Part shown: positions 53,815 to 63,922 of the stretch, piece after piece
Layout of the letters: every line of letters begins with the position of its first letter
Position numbering within the stretch: position 1 is the stretch's first letter
NCBI RefSeq assembly: GCF_900103525.1
Contig: NZ_FNHN01000013.1
Span: forward strand, 78,341 to 142,340
Direction: 5' to 3'
DNA from: Bacillus sp. OK048
Lineage (GTDB): Bacteria > Bacillota > Bacilli > Bacillales > Cytobacillaceae
Length of the DNA: 64,000 bases
Made by a program: the position numbers and the translations under genes
Notes under the pieces: generated by a model
What the model was told of the DNA's origin: nothing
The model's input: the letters and a program-made list of their open reading frames with translations, nothing else
The model's database searches: none

Positions 53815-55353
53815 TTGACAGGTACGCAGGATATGATTGTAGTTTTGGACTTTGGAAGTCAATATAACCAGTTGATTACGCGCCGTATACGTGAGTTTGG
53901 TGTCTATAGTGAACTCCATCCGCATACGATTACTGCTGAGGAAATTAGAAAAATGAATCCAAAGGGGATCATTTTTTCTGGTGGCCCTAATAGCGTCTAT
54001 GATGAAAATTCCTTCCGATGTGATGAAGAAATTTTTGGAATGGGTCTTCCAATTTTAGGAATTTGTTATGGCATGCAGTTAATGACTGTTCATTTTAACG
54101 GTAAGGTTGAAAAGGCGAAAAACCGTGAGTACGGTAAGGCTGAAATGAAAATAGAAAATCAAACGAAATTATTCCACGATATGCCTGAAAAGCAAGTGGT
54201 TTGGATGAGTCATGGAGATTTGGTTGTAGAGGCTCCGGCGGGCTTTACGGTTGATGGAACAAACCCTTCATGTCCAATATCTGCAATGAGCAATGAGGAC
54301 CAAAAGCTTTATGCGGTACAATTTCACCCAGAGGTTCGTCATTCCGTATATGGAAACGAACTGCTTAAGAATTTTGTCTTTAATGTCTGCGACTGTAAAG
54401 GCGACTGGTCGATGGGGAATTTTATTGAAGTCGAAATCGCCAAGATTCGTGAGCAGGTTGGCGATAAGAAAGTACTTTGTGCCCTTAGCGGCGGTGTAGA
54501 CTCGTCTGTTGTGGCTGTTCTTATTCACAAGGCGATAGGAGATCAACTAACGTGTATTTTTGTTGATCATGGTTTACTTCGTAAGAATGAAGCAGAAAGT
54601 GTGATGAAGACCTTTGCTGATGGCTTCCATATGAATGTAATTAAAGTCGATGCAAAAGAACGTTTCATGTCAAAATTAGAAGGCGTCTCTGATCCAGAGA
54701 AAAAACGCAAAATCATTGGCAATGAGTTCATTTATGTATTTGATGATGAAGCGACAAAACTTGAAGGAATTGAGTTTTTAGCGCAAGGAACGCTATATAC
54801 CGATATCATTGAAAGTGGTACAGCTACGGCACAAACAATTAAATCACATCATAATGTCGGCGGATTGCCTGAAGACATGCAGTTTACATTAATTGAACCA
54901 TTGAATACTTTATTTAAAGATGAAGTCCGTGCTTTAGGTACAGAGCTTGGAATTCCTGATGATATTGTCTGGAGACAGCCATTCCCAGGACCAGGACTTG
55001 GCATTCGTGTCTTAGGGGCAATTTCTGAAGATAAACTTGAAATAGTCCGTGATTCTGATTGGATTCTACGTGAAGAAATTAAAAAGGCTGGGCTTGATCG
55101 CGAGATTTGGCAATACTTTACGGTACTTCCAGACATCCGCAGTGTAGGAGTCATGGGCGATGCGCGCACATATGATTATACTATTGGTATTCGCGCTGTT
55201 ACTTCAATTGATGGAATGACATCTGACTGGGCACGAATCCCGTGGGATGTACTAGAAGTCATCTCTACACGGATTGTAAATGAAGTTTCACACGTCAACC
55301 GAGTGGTATATGACATAACCAGTAAACCGCCTGCAACAATTGAGTGGGAATAA
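53815..55353 (+). CDS. guaA: GMP synthase (glutamine-hydrolysing)
   Basis: TTG start at 53815 with AAAGAGGTGG upstream gives 512 residues, the normal length; an ATG at 53764 is inside the terminator T-run and is rejected. The class I amidotransferase domain has [19 protein letters not shown], the nucleophile in GICYGMQLM and the HPE triad part. The ATP-pyrophosphatase domain has [12 protein letters not shown], and the C-terminal dimerisation domain ends [10 protein letters not shown]. It converts XMP to GMP in the cytoplasm. Controlled by the guanine riboswitch. Confidence 0.97.
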   Translation: MTGTQDMIVVLDFGSQYNQLITRRIREFGVYSELHPHTITAEEIRKMNPKGIIFSGGPNSVYDENSFRCDEEIFGMGLPILGICYGMQLMTVHFNGKVEKAKNREYGKAEMKIENQTKLFHDMPEKQVVWMSHGDLVVEAPAGFTVDGTNPSCPISAMSNEDQKLYAVQFHPEVRHSVYGNELLKNFVFNVCDCKGDWSMGNFIEVEIAKIREQVGDKKVLCALSGGVDSSVVAVLIHKAIGDQLTCIFVDHGLLRKNEAESVMKTFADGFHMNVIKVDAKERFMSKLEGVSDPEKKRKIIGNEFIYVFDDEATKLEGIEFLAQGTLYTDIIESGTATAQTIKSHHNVGGLPEDMQFTLIEPLNTLFKDEVRALGTELGIPDDIVWRQPFPGPGLGIRVLGAISEDKLEIVRDSDWILREEIKKAGLDREIWQYFTVLPDIRSVGVMGDARTYDYTIGIRAVTSIDGMTSDWARIPWDVLEVISTRIVNEVSHVNRVVYDITSKPPATIEWE

Positions 55354-55371
55354 TCGAATAAACACCTTAGA

Positions 55372-55413
55372 AGCGAACGTTAATAAAATTTATTTTAATA
55401 ACGTTCGCTTTTT
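55372..55413 (+). terminator. Terminator of guaA
   Basis: AGCGAACGTTA / TAACGTTCGCT with TTTT. The 55354-55661 gap is filled by this terminator and the pbuG riboswitch region. Confidence 0.87.
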
Positions 55414-55475
55414 GTATTTACAAAAAGTGAAATTCTTGATAAACTGATGAAGAAATAAGGATTTTGTCGAATTTA

Positions 55476-55542
55476 CTCGTATAATGTTGGGGATATGGCC
55501 CAAAAGTTTCTACCGAGCCACCGTAAATGGCTTGACTACGAG
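55476..55542 (+). ncRNA. Purine (guanine-class) riboswitch, pbuG leader
   Basis: P1 CTCGTA / TACGAG, L2 GATATGG, AGTTTCTACC, L3 CCGTAAA and specificity C in GACTACGAG. Very similar in sequence to the nup aptamer, except for the canonical L3. TTTACA-N17-TAAACT about 30 bp upstream is a possible promoter. Confidence 0.95.
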
Positions 55543-55598
55543 GCAGTGTTTAAAACAGAGGTTATTCCCTCTATTTATTTACACTTGCCCCAAGTCAG

Positions 55599-55626
55599 CG
55601 TTCCGGTAGATGTCGGAGCGTTTTTT
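55599..55626 (+). terminator. Riboswitch-controlled terminator before pbuG
   Basis: CGTTCCG / CGGAGCG stem, then TTTTTT. Confidence 0.83.
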
Positions 55627-55661
55627 GTTTTTATAAAAGAAAGATTTTAGGGGGAAAACAG

Positions 55662-56987
55662 ATGCAGAAGTATTTTATGTTTAAGGAATTAGGAACAAAT
55701 TATCGCCGTGAAACGATTGGCGGTATAACCACTTTCTTGGCAATGGCTTATATATTAGTGGTTAACCCACTAACATTGACATTATCAAGTGTCCCTGATT
55801 TCCCAGATGCACTTCGAATGGATTATGGAGCCGTTTTTGTCGCAACGGCATTGGCTGCAGCGATTGGATCCATTATTATGGGTCTTCTAGGAAAGTACCC
55901 GTTAGCCTTAGCACCTGGTATGGGATTGAATGCCTTTTTTGCTTATTCAGTTGTATTAGGAAGTGGCATTCCATGGCAACATGCGCTAGGAGCAGTCTTC
56001 ATTTCCGGTGTGTTTTTCTTTCTATTAACGCTAACAGGATTACGGGAGAAATTAATCAATGCGATTCCGATCGAATTAAAGCATGCGGTGGGAGCAGGTA
56101 TTGGTTTATATATTACCTTTATTGGATTGCAGAGTGCAGGAATTGTAGTAAATAATGATGCGACCCTTGTTGGATTAGGTGATTTGACAGCAGGACCAAC
56201 TTTACTAGCCATTTTCGGGATCATTGTGACGGTTATTCTGATGACAAGAGGAATTAATGGAGCAGTATTTTTCGGAATAATTATTACCGTTATCGTAGGA
56301 ATGATCTTTAACTTAATTGACGCACCGGAGAAAATTGTTGATACCGTTCCAAGTATAGCACCTACATTTGGAGCTGCGTTTTCTTCATTAACGGAAAGTT
56401 CATTTTACACTATGACCATGCTTGGAGTTATCTTAACCCTTTTGTTTGTCGATTTCTTTGATAATGCTGGAACACTAGTTGCAGTGGCGAATCAAGCTGG
56501 AATGATCAAAGACAATAAATTACCACGAGCAGGCAGAGCGTTAATTGCTGACTCAGTAGCAACTACTGTCGGTGCCGTTCTTGGTACTTCAACGACAACA
56601 TCTTATATTGAATCATCTGCTGGGGTAGCAGCAGGTGCGAGGACAGGTTTTGCTTCACTTGTTACGGCAGCATTGTTTATTCTATCACTGTTTTTCTTCC
56701 CATTATTATCAGTTGTTACCGCAGCAGTTACAGCACCAGCATTAATCATAGTTGGGGCGTTGATGGTTTCTTCGTTAGGGAAAATTGAATGGACGAAATT
56801 TGAAGTGGCTGTACCAGCCTTCCTTACGATGATTGCGATGCCTTTGACTTATAGCATTGCTACAGGGATTGCCATTGGATTTATCTTTTACCCAATTACA
56901 ATGATTGTTAAAGGGCGGATGAAGGAGATCCATCCAATTATGTACTTCTTCTTTGTTATTTTCGTTCTATACTTCCTATTTTTATAA
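55662..56987 (+). CDS. pbuG: Hypoxanthine/guanine permease (NCS2, AzgA type)
   Basis: 441 residues, about 12-13 membrane helices. The AzgA-like start is YRRETIGGITTFLAMAYILVVNP, followed by GKYPLALAPGMGLNAFFAYSV, LFVDFFDNAGTLVAVANQAG and TTTSYIESSAGVAAGARTGF. It imports guanine/hypoxanthine, and the guanine riboswitch supports the name. Start ATG after GGGGGAAA. Confidence 0.95.
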   Translation: MQKYFMFKELGTNYRRETIGGITTFLAMAYILVVNPLTLTLSSVPDFPDALRMDYGAVFVATALAAAIGSIIMGLLGKYPLALAPGMGLNAFFAYSVVLGSGIPWQHALGAVFISGVFFFLLTLTGLREKLINAIPIELKHAVGAGIGLYITFIGLQSAGIVVNNDATLVGLGDLTAGPTLLAIFGIIVTVILMTRGINGAVFFGIIITVIVGMIFNLIDAPEKIVDTVPSIAPTFGAAFSSLTESSFYTMTMLGVILTLLFVDFFDNAGTLVAVANQAGMIKDNKLPRAGRALIADSVATTVGAVLGTSTTTSYIESSAGVAAGARTGFASLVTAALFILSLFFFPLLSVVTAAVTAPALIIVGALMVSSLGKIEWTKFEVAVPAFLTMIAMPLTYSIATGIAIGFIFYPITMIVKGRMKEIHPIMYFFFVIFVLYFLFL

Positions 56988-56996
56988 TGAGTTGCA

Positions 56997-57026
56997 AGAG
57001 TCTGTGAAATTTACAGGCTCTTTTTC
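56997..57026 (+). terminator. Terminator of pbuG
   Basis: AAGAGTCTGT / ACAGGCTCTT with TTTTC. Confidence 0.78.
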
Positions 57027-57139
57027 TTGCTGTGAAATACTTCACAAAATATTCTTATTTTTCATAATAAAATATAAATACTTTCATTTAATTTCTGTAT
57101 GATAGGTGTATAAGAAATTGAATGGAATGGAGAGTGATA

Positions 57140-58087
57140 ATGGTGAACATACTAACAGTTCAGGGACTGAAAAAGAGCTTTGGGAAATTTGAGGCTGTTA
57201 AGGGAGTGTCATTTTCGATAGAAAAAGGGGAGTCGTTTAGTTTACTAGGTCCAAATGGTGCTGGAAAATCTACTATTATCAACATGCTGACCGGTTTATA
57301 TCCTCCCATATCAGGCGAGATTCATATAAAGGGGATTGATGTCATCAAAAATCCTAAACAAGCTCAAAAAATGATCGGGGTAGTGCCACAGGAAATTGCT
57401 CTCTATGAGACGTTATCGGCAAGGGAGAATTTGAAGTTTTGGGGAAGAATGTATGATCTATCTGGAAAAAATCTCGATAAATCTGTTGATGAGGTTCTCG
57501 AAATGATTGGCTTAACCGATCGGGCAAAGGATAAGGTTAACACCTTTTCAGGCGGAATGAAGCGGCGGGTAAATATTGGCGCTGCGATATTACATCAACC
57601 AGAGGTTCTAATAATGGATGAACCGACAGTCGGAATTGACCCACAGTCAAGAAATCATATTTTGGAGACGGTAAAAAGGTTAAATAATGAAGGAATGACG
57701 ATTATTTATACCAGCCATTATATGGAGGAGGTTGAGTACCTTTGTGAACGGATTGGGATTATTGATCATGGAGAATTAATTGTCTGCGGTACATTAAAGG
57801 AGTTAAGGGAAACCATTGGCGACCGCTCAAGAATTCTTGTGTCAATGGAAGTTGATAGATTGCATAACTTAGAGATTATGACCTTACTAACAACCTTAGT
57901 TTCGGAAAAAGATATCCTGATCGATGCAAATCAGCTTACGGTCTTTCATAAAGAACCACAATTAATATTAAGCGATTTAATCCAGTTACTAACAAAAGTG
58001 GGAACAAAGGTTACTTCTGTAGAAATTATCGAACCAAACCTAGAAAGTGTCTTTTTGCATTTAACTGGACGAAGCTTAAGAGAATAG
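57140..58087 (+). CDS. ABC-2 exporter ATP-binding protein (DrrA/CcmA-like)
   Basis: ATG 57140 is preferred (GGAATGGAGAG upstream); ATG 57122 adds six residues. 315 residues: GPNGAGKST, VPQEIALYETLSARENL, FSGGMKRRVNIGAAIL, LIMDEPTVGIDPQSR and the switch His in YTSHYMEEVEYL. The C-terminal ~90 residues are the DrrA-type extension. It forms an operon with two ABC-2 permeases; drug, lipid or peptide export is typical. Confidence 0.92.
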   Translation: MVNILTVQGLKKSFGKFEAVKGVSFSIEKGESFSLLGPNGAGKSTIINMLTGLYPPISGEIHIKGIDVIKNPKQAQKMIGVVPQEIALYETLSARENLKFWGRMYDLSGKNLDKSVDEVLEMIGLTDRAKDKVNTFSGGMKRRVNIGAAILHQPEVLIMDEPTVGIDPQSRNHILETVKRLNNEGMTIIYTSHYMEEVEYLCERIGIIDHGELIVCGTLKELRETIGDRSRILVSMEVDRLHNLEIMTLLTTLVSEKDILIDANQLTVFHKEPQLILSDLIQLLTKVGTKVTSVEIIEPNLESVFLHLTGRSLRE

Positions 58088-58098
58088 GGGTGAAGAGG

Positions 58099-59271
58099 AT
58101 GACTTCCTGGTGGGTCGCATGGAAAGATCTATTAATTATATTCCGTGATAAGCAGGCTTTTTTAACTTTAATAGCGATGCCTCTATTGTTAATTGCCATT
58201 TTGGGTGCAGCATTTGGAGATATGATGGATGGCAATGATGATGTGACAATCAAGAAATTTACATTAGGAATAGTGAATTTAGATAAAGGTCAGTTAGGTG
58301 AAGTGCTTTCAGAAGAGATTTTTAAAAAGGAGTTACCAGATCAAATTCAAGTTACATACTATCAGGAAGAAGATCTGTATAAAAAAATCAAAGATCACAA
58401 GTTAGAAGTGGGAATTGTTATTGATGAGGAGTTTACTGCTTCGTTAATGACAGGCGAACAAGCGCAGACAAAGCTAATAACAGTTCCGGACCCCGGAATT
58501 AAGGCGACAATCGTCTCAACTGTAATTGAACAATTTGCTCAAACGATACCACTTGAAGTGATGTCTGTTACTAAGACACAGCCCGTTCAAGGTAAGGCCT
58601 CCACAGATGAACCCACCCAAGACCTCCTACATGAAACAGCAATCGATACAAATACAAATCCAGTCAGTTCTTTTCAGTATTATGCAGCAGCAATGGGGGT
58701 CATGTTTTTATTGATGACCGTAGTACAAGGTGTTTCAACGATGATTCTTGAAAAAGGGCAGGAAGTTTTTAAACGTTTGTTAGTATCAAACTTAACCTAC
58801 CTAAATTATTTAACGGGGAAAATGGTTGGCTTAATTGTCATTTCCTTAACACAGGCATTTGTGATTATTATAGGGACAAAGGTCTTATTTGGCGTTGATT
58901 GGGGAGATTCAATTTCAGGTATTATGTTGATGACATTTGCATTTGTTATAAGTGCATGTGGGTTAGGGGTATTAGCAGGCTCCTTTATTAAGACAGAAAA
59001 AGCGTTTAATGCAGCTGGGATGCTAGGCACACAGATATTTGCTGCCTTAGGCGGGAGCATGGCTCCATTGTATATATTCCCTGATTGGTTTGTATCAGCT
59101 GGGAAAATATTGCCGAACGGGCTTGCTCTCCAAACCTATCTAGACCTTATGTCTGGGGCATCGCTTGTAGAGGTTATTCCTGCAGTGCTTGGCTCGATTG
59201 TTTTAGGAATATTCTTTTTTGCGATTGGCCTATTTCGTCTTTCAACTGAAAGGAGGGGGAAATATGCGTAA
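58099..59271 (+). CDS. ABC-2 type permease 1
   Basis: ATG 58099 chosen because AGGGGTG (58086-58092) is then properly placed; a GTG at 58090 lies inside that site. 390 residues: one N-terminal helix, a large extracellular domain (about 40-190), then five to six helices (VMFLLMTVVQGVSTMILEKGQEVFKRLLVS is the ABC2_membrane_3 loop). It overlaps the second permease by 8 nt. Confidence 0.9.
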   Translation: MTSWWVAWKDLLIIFRDKQAFLTLIAMPLLLIAILGAAFGDMMDGNDDVTIKKFTLGIVNLDKGQLGEVLSEEIFKKELPDQIQVTYYQEEDLYKKIKDHKLEVGIVIDEEFTASLMTGEQAQTKLITVPDPGIKATIVSTVIEQFAQTIPLEVMSVTKTQPVQGKASTDEPTQDLLHETAIDTNTNPVSSFQYYAAAMGVMFLLMTVVQGVSTMILEKGQEVFKRLLVSNLTYLNYLTGKMVGLIVISLTQAFVIIIGTKVLFGVDWGDSISGIMLMTFAFVISACGLGVLAGSFIKTEKAFNAAGMLGTQIFAALGGSMAPLYIFPDWFVSAGKILPNGLALQTYLDLMSGASLVEVIPAVLGSIVLGIFFFAIGLFRLSTERRGKYA

Positions 59272-60391
59272 AATCTGGACTGTTGCATGGCTGCACTTAA
59301 AGGAACTTTTTAAATCACCTGGGGCATTGGTTTTGATGTTCATTTTACCAGGGTTATTTAGCTGGATTTTTGGGGGAATTGCGGTTGAATCGGAACAAAA
59401 TAAACCAATTGTTGATGTTGTAATGAAAGAAGAAGGACTAGGTGCTGAAATGTTCAATCTACTGAAGAAGAATGAACATTACCAATGGAACAAAGTGACC
59501 TTAAAACAGGCAAAGGAAAATGTTGAAAAACAGGATACCGTAGCTGCAATTGTCTTTCCAGCAGACCTTCAAGGGAGGATAACGGATAAACAACCATTGT
59601 TTGATGTCATTTTACGCAGTAGAACTGAGGATTATCTTGCTCTAGCTCCGCATTTGCAAGGGACGGCAAATATAATCAGTCGTTCCTATCAGACGGTAGA
59701 GGAATTGGATTCAAATGCAGTTTCAGATGTACTAGAGGCAGTAGCAATGAGTAAAGGCGTTAAAGTAGAAAAACAAACCATACAGAAGGAAGACAATAAC
59801 CTAGTTGAAGTAGATTTGATGTTTGTGGGTTTTGCTATTATGTTTATGTTGTTTGGCATTTCTGGAGCCGCTTCAACCATTCTAGATGAACGAATCGGAG
59901 GCACATGGAGCAGGCTGATGATTACTCCGGCTAAGAAGTTTCAGATTGGTTTAGGGTATCTACTTGCTTATTTTTTAATGGGTTGGATTCAGTTTGCAGT
60001 ATTAATGGCAGCGATGAACATCATGTTTGATTCGAAGTGGGGAAACTTAACCTATATGATTCCTTTTGCTTCATTGGTGATCTTATGTGTCGTTGGTTTT
60101 GGTCTTATGATTGCAGGGATTGTTAAAACAAAACAACAAGCGGGTGCGATTGGGGCGGTATTAGTCGTAAGTACCTGTATGCTGGGCGGTGTATATTGGT
60201 CAATTGAACTAGTTCCAGAATTTATGCAAAAAATAGCTTTGGCCGTGCCCCAAAGCTGGGCTATGTCTGGGTTTAAAGAAATTATCAGTGGCAGCCTTCA
60301 TACCAGTACTCTTATTAAGGACACACTAGCATTGCTCGGATTTACCGCAGGGTTCTTTTTAATTGCCATAAGGGGAATAACCTATGAGTAG
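59264..60391 (+). CDS. ABC-2 type permease 2
   Basis: ATG 59264 with AAGGAGGGGG upstream; a longer in-frame start at 59219 lies within the previous gene and is rejected. 375 residues with the same layout as permease 1 (helix, extracellular domain, five to six helices with STILDERIGGTWSRLMITPAKK). The two permeases likely form a heterodimer. Confidence 0.9.
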   Translation: MRKIWTVAWLHLKELFKSPGALVLMFILPGLFSWIFGGIAVESEQNKPIVDVVMKEEGLGAEMFNLLKKNEHYQWNKVTLKQAKENVEKQDTVAAIVFPADLQGRITDKQPLFDVILRSRTEDYLALAPHLQGTANIISRSYQTVEELDSNAVSDVLEAVAMSKGVKVEKQTIQKEDNNLVEVDLMFVGFAIMFMLFGISGAASTILDERIGGTWSRLMITPAKKFQIGLGYLLAYFLMGWIQFAVLMAAMNIMFDSKWGNLTYMIPFASLVILCVVGFGLMIAGIVKTKQQAGAIGAVLVVSTCMLGGVYWSIELVPEFMQKIALAVPQSWAMSGFKEIISGSLHTSTLIKDTLALLGFTAGFFLIAIRGITYE

Positions 60392-60462
60392 GGATTGTCG
60401 GTTTTTGTCGTTGACTTCTTGTTTTGTCTCTTTTAACATGATAAATAAGGTAATGGGACGAA

Positions 60463-61320
60463 ATGGAGAAGATGGGTATGGCAAGGCTGTTACTAAAAAA
60501 GGTGCTAAATAACAATGTTTTAATTGCGGAACACCCTTCCTACGAGGAAGTCGTTTTAATCGGTAAAGGGATAGGTTTCAATCGGAAACCTGGAGATTCT
60601 ATTGAAACGGATTCAGTTGAAAAACTTTTTGTTTTGAAAAATGAAAAGGAGCAGCAGAATTATATTAAATTACTACCTTTTATTGATAATGATTTACAAG
60701 AAGTAATTATTTCTGCCATTAGCTTAATCAAGCAAAGGACAAATACCATTCTAGATGAACATATTCATGTTGCCTTAACCGATCACTTAATGTTCACGAT
60801 TACTAGAATATCTAATGGTATGGAGGTTAGTAATCCGTTTCTCATCGAAACAAAGACTCTTTATCGGCATGAATATGAAATAGCAAAAGAGGTCGTTGAA
60901 TTAATAAGCACAAAGACAGGGATTTCACTCCCTGTCGGTGAAATCGGATTTATAGCTTTGCATATTCATAGTGCTATGACGAGCAGAAAATTATCAGAGG
61001 TAAATCAACATTCACAGCTTGTCAGCAGGCTGGTAAGGATGGTCGAAGAGCAATTTGATATCGTCATTGATAATGAAGGCATTGATTATATGCGGCTTGT
61101 CCGCCACCTGCGTTTCACCATTGAGAGGGTTGTCAAAGGGGAAAAAGTAGAGGAGCCAGAAAAAATATCCTTACTATTGAAACAAGAATATCCCGTATGC
61201 TATAATCTCTCATGGAAGCTCATTAAGGTAATGCAACAAACATTAAAATTAAAAGTATTTGATGCGGAAGCAGTGTACTTAACCATGCATATGCAGCGAA
61301 TACAGAAAAAATTTAAATAG
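60463..61320 (+). CDS. glcT: Transcriptional antiterminator of the glucose PTS
   Basis: 285 residues if started at ATG 60463; ATG 60478 (MARLLLKKVLNNNVL) is equally possible, since GGAGAAG lies before it. N-terminal RNA-binding CAT domain KKVLNNNVLIAEHPSYEEVVLIGKGIGF, then two PRD domains with conserved His (NTILDEHIHVALTDHL, EIGFIALHIHSAM, VRHLRFTIERV, AVYLTMHMQRI). GlcT binds the RAT sequence ahead of ptsG and prevents termination when glucose is present. The RAT element follows directly downstream. Confidence 0.95.
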   Translation: MEKMGMARLLLKKVLNNNVLIAEHPSYEEVVLIGKGIGFNRKPGDSIETDSVEKLFVLKNEKEQQNYIKLLPFIDNDLQEVIISAISLIKQRTNTILDEHIHVALTDHLMFTITRISNGMEVSNPFLIETKTLYRHEYEIAKEVVELISTKTGISLPVGEIGFIALHIHSAMTSRKLSEVNQHSQLVSRLVRMVEEQFDIVIDNEGIDYMRLVRHLRFTIERVVKGEKVEEPEKISLLLKQEYPVCYNLSWKLIKVMQQTLKLKVFDAEAVYLTMHMQRIQKKFK

Positions 61321-61333
61321 CTATTATTTTTTA

Positions 61334-61446
61334 ACGTGTTACTGATTCGATCAGGCATGAGTGAAAAGTATTAATTGAAACCAAGGCTTTTGGGTAGTCT
61401 ATACCTGATGTCTTATTCAATTGAACTTTTACTCATGCCTTTTTTG
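61334..61446 (+). promoter_or_regulatory. RAT element overlapping the ptsG leader terminator
   Basis: TGTTACTGATTCGATCAGGC continuing to ATGAGTGA matches the known ptsG RAT of Bacillus subtilis. Its 3' half, GGCATGAGTGAAAAGT with AATTGAA, pairs with TTCAATT and ACTTTTACTCATGCC far downstream, followed by TTTTTTG (mutually exclusive antiterminator/terminator). Confidence 0.93.
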
Positions 61447-61503
61447 TTTTTTTGTCAAATGAAATCGCTTAATGAGCAAAAAAAATAATTGGAGGTATGA
61501 TCT

Positions 61504-63573
61504 ATGTTTAAAAAATCTTTTGGCGTCTTGCAAAAAGTGGGTAAAGCATTAATGCTGCCGGTAGCATTATTGCCGGCTGCGGGGATATTGCTTGCTTTAG
61601 GAGCGGCGCTCTTAAACCCAGCACTTTTAGAATTAGCACCATTTCTAGATAACAGTACGGTTAAAATGATTGCTTCTGTTATGCAAAATGCAGGGAACAT
61701 AATCTTTGGGAACTTACCGCTCTTGTTTGCGGTGGGTGTTGCTGTAGGATTAGCTGGCGGTGAAGGAACTGCGGGACTGGCCGCAATTATCGGATACCTA
61801 GTCATGAATGTAACAATGGGGACAGTACTTGGTATTTCAGCAGAGGATGTTAATGGTTTAAGTTATGCAAATGTATTAGGAATTCCAACACTGCAAACTG
61901 GAGTGTTTGGAGGGATTATCGTCGGTATACTTGCTGCTGCAATGTATAATAAGTTTTATGAAATTGAATTACCATCTTATTTAGGGTTCTTCGCGGGAAA
62001 ACGCTTTGTACCAATTATTACAGCAGCCTCTGCGCTTATTTTAGGATTGTTGATGATATTCATTTGGCCGCCAATTCAAAATGGTCTAAATGCATTCTCA
62101 CAAAACATGGTACACGCAAACTTAACGATATCTGCATTTATCTTCGGTGTAATTGAACGATCATTAATTCCATTTGGATTACACCATATTTTCTATTCTC
62201 CTTTCTGGTATGAATTTGGAGAGTACGCTACAAAGGCTGGAGAAGTAGTTCGTGGAGATCAACGTATCTTCATGGCGCAAATCACAGATAATGTTCAAAA
62301 TTTAACGGCTGGTACATTTATGACAGGTAAATTCCCATTCATGATGTTTGGTTTACCTGCTGCAGCGTTAGCGATCTATCACGAAGCAAAGCCTGAAAAG
62401 AAAGTAATTGTTGGTGGTTTAATGGCATCAGCTGCGCTAACTTCTTTCTTAACAGGTATTACAGAACCAATTGAATTCTCATTTTTATTCGTTGCACCAA
62501 TATTATTCGGTATCCATGCCATTTTCGCAGGATTCTCGTTTATGGTTATGCACTTGTTAGATGTGAAAATCGGAATGACTTTCTCGGGTGGTTTAATTGA
62601 CTATATCCTTTTTGGATTGATTAACCCACAAACCAATGCTTGGATTGTTATTCCTGTAGGTTTAGTGTTTGCGGTTGTTTATTATTTTGGCTTCCGTTTT
62701 GCAATTCGTAAATTCAATTTAAAAACCCCGGGGCGTGAGTTGGAAGAAGAGGAAAATCAATCACCAACTGGCAAAGCAGGTTCAGCTGATTTAGCAACTA
62801 ATATACTAAATGCGATGGGTGGTAAAGAAAACATCTCTCATTTAGATGCATGTATTACACGCCTTCGTGTTTCTGTTAATGATAGTAAAGATGTAGATAA
62901 GGCCCAGTTGAAAAGGTTGGGAGCGGCGGGTGTTTTAGAAGTTGGAAACAACATTCAGGCAATCTTTGGACCTCGATCTGAAACGATTAAGGGACAAATG
63001 AAAGATATAATGGAAGGTAAAAAACCTAGTACAAGGGTTAAATCACCAGAAAAAGGTGTTGAGCAACAAATAGAGGAGATTAATCCAGAAGCACTTCAAA
63101 CTGCTCGTAAAAGTGAAGATGAGGGTTTTATGGCACCACTTAAGGGGGAGATAAAACCAATTACGGCAGTCCCGGACCAAGTGTTTGCGGGGAAAATGAT
63201 GGGTGACGGCTTTGCAATCGTTCCATCTGAAGGAACTGTTGTTTCACCAGTGAATGGAAAAATCGTAAACCTATTCCCTACCAAGCATGCGATTGGCATC
63301 CTTTCCGATACGGGTCGCGAGATTCTTATACATGTTGGAATTGACACCGTTAACCTCAAGGGACAAGGATTTGAAACATTAGTTTCGGAAAATGATCTTG
63401 TCAGTCAAGGTCAGCCGTTACTAAAAGTTGATTTGGACTATATTAAGGAACATGCAACATCTACTATTACACCGATCGTCTTTACGAATTTGGCTGAAGG
63501 CGAAAAGATTGTAATCGAAAAAGAAGGACAGGTCGACTTAAAGCAAGAAGGAATAATTAAGATTACGAAATAA
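61504..63573 (+). CDS. ptsG: Glucose-specific PTS enzyme IICBA
   Basis: 689 residues. EIIC (1-~410): [22 protein letters not shown], then [23 protein letters not shown] and [18 protein letters not shown]: phosphocysteine in [36 protein letters not shown] with the active His. It takes up glucose and phosphorylates it. GGAGGTAT precedes the ATG. Expression is controlled by GlcT through the leader. Confidence 0.96.
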   Translation: MFKKSFGVLQKVGKALMLPVALLPAAGILLALGAALLNPALLELAPFLDNSTVKMIASVMQNAGNIIFGNLPLLFAVGVAVGLAGGEGTAGLAAIIGYLVMNVTMGTVLGISAEDVNGLSYANVLGIPTLQTGVFGGIIVGILAAAMYNKFYEIELPSYLGFFAGKRFVPIITAASALILGLLMIFIWPPIQNGLNAFSQNMVHANLTISAFIFGVIERSLIPFGLHHIFYSPFWYEFGEYATKAGEVVRGDQRIFMAQITDNVQNLTAGTFMTGKFPFMMFGLPAAALAIYHEAKPEKKVIVGGLMASAALTSFLTGITEPIEFSFLFVAPILFGIHAIFAGFSFMVMHLLDVKIGMTFSGGLIDYILFGLINPQTNAWIVIPVGLVFAVVYYFGFRFAIRKFNLKTPGRELEEEENQSPTGKAGSADLATNILNAMGGKENISHLDACITRLRVSVNDSKDVDKAQLKRLGAAGVLEVGNNIQAIFGPRSETIKGQMKDIMEGKKPSTRVKSPEKGVEQQIEEINPEALQTARKSEDEGFMAPLKGEIKPITAVPDQVFAGKMMGDGFAIVPSEGTVVSPVNGKIVNLFPTKHAIGILSDTGREILIHVGIDTVNLKGQGFETLVSENDLVSQGQPLLKVDLDYIKEHATSTITPIVFTNLAEGEKIVIEKEGQVDLKQEGIIKITK

Positions 63574-63579
63574 AAGCAA

Positions 63580-63616
63580 AAGCCGGCCAGCCTTAGAAAA
63601 TGAGGCTGGCTTTTTT
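63580..63616 (+). terminator. Terminator of ptsG
   Basis: GCCAGCCT / AGGCTGGC stem followed by six T. Confidence 0.88.
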
Positions 63617-63665
63617 ATATTATATGAAGATAAACAATCGACTATAAATTAGTTTTGATATTTAG

Positions 63666-63694
63666 TTGACGATATGAATTAAAGGTGTTATTAT
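63666..63694 (+). promoter_or_regulatory. rrn promoter P1
   Basis: TTGACG, 17-bp spacer, TATTAT. Confidence 0.75.
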
Positions 63695-63757
63695 ATTTTA
63701 GCAGTCGTTAATGACGCGTTAACAACACGTTGATATTAAAAAAGTTTTAAAAAAGTG

Positions 63758-63786
63758 TTGACGACAAGTTAACGAAATGATATAGT
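63758..63786 (+). promoter_or_regulatory. rrn promoter P2
   Basis: TTGACG, 17-bp spacer, TATAGT; 92 bp after P1. The leader contains TGTTCTTTGAAAACTAAACA, the usual antitermination region before Bacillus 16S genes. Confidence 0.82.
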
Positions 63787-63922
63787 AATAGAGTTGCTTC
63801 TGACGGAGACGTTGCGAAGCGAAATATTGTTCTTTGAAAACTAAACAAACAAGAACGTCAACAAACAATTTTTTAGCTTTTTATAAAAGCTAAGCCAACG
63901 TAACAAAATGAGCTATATCAAC

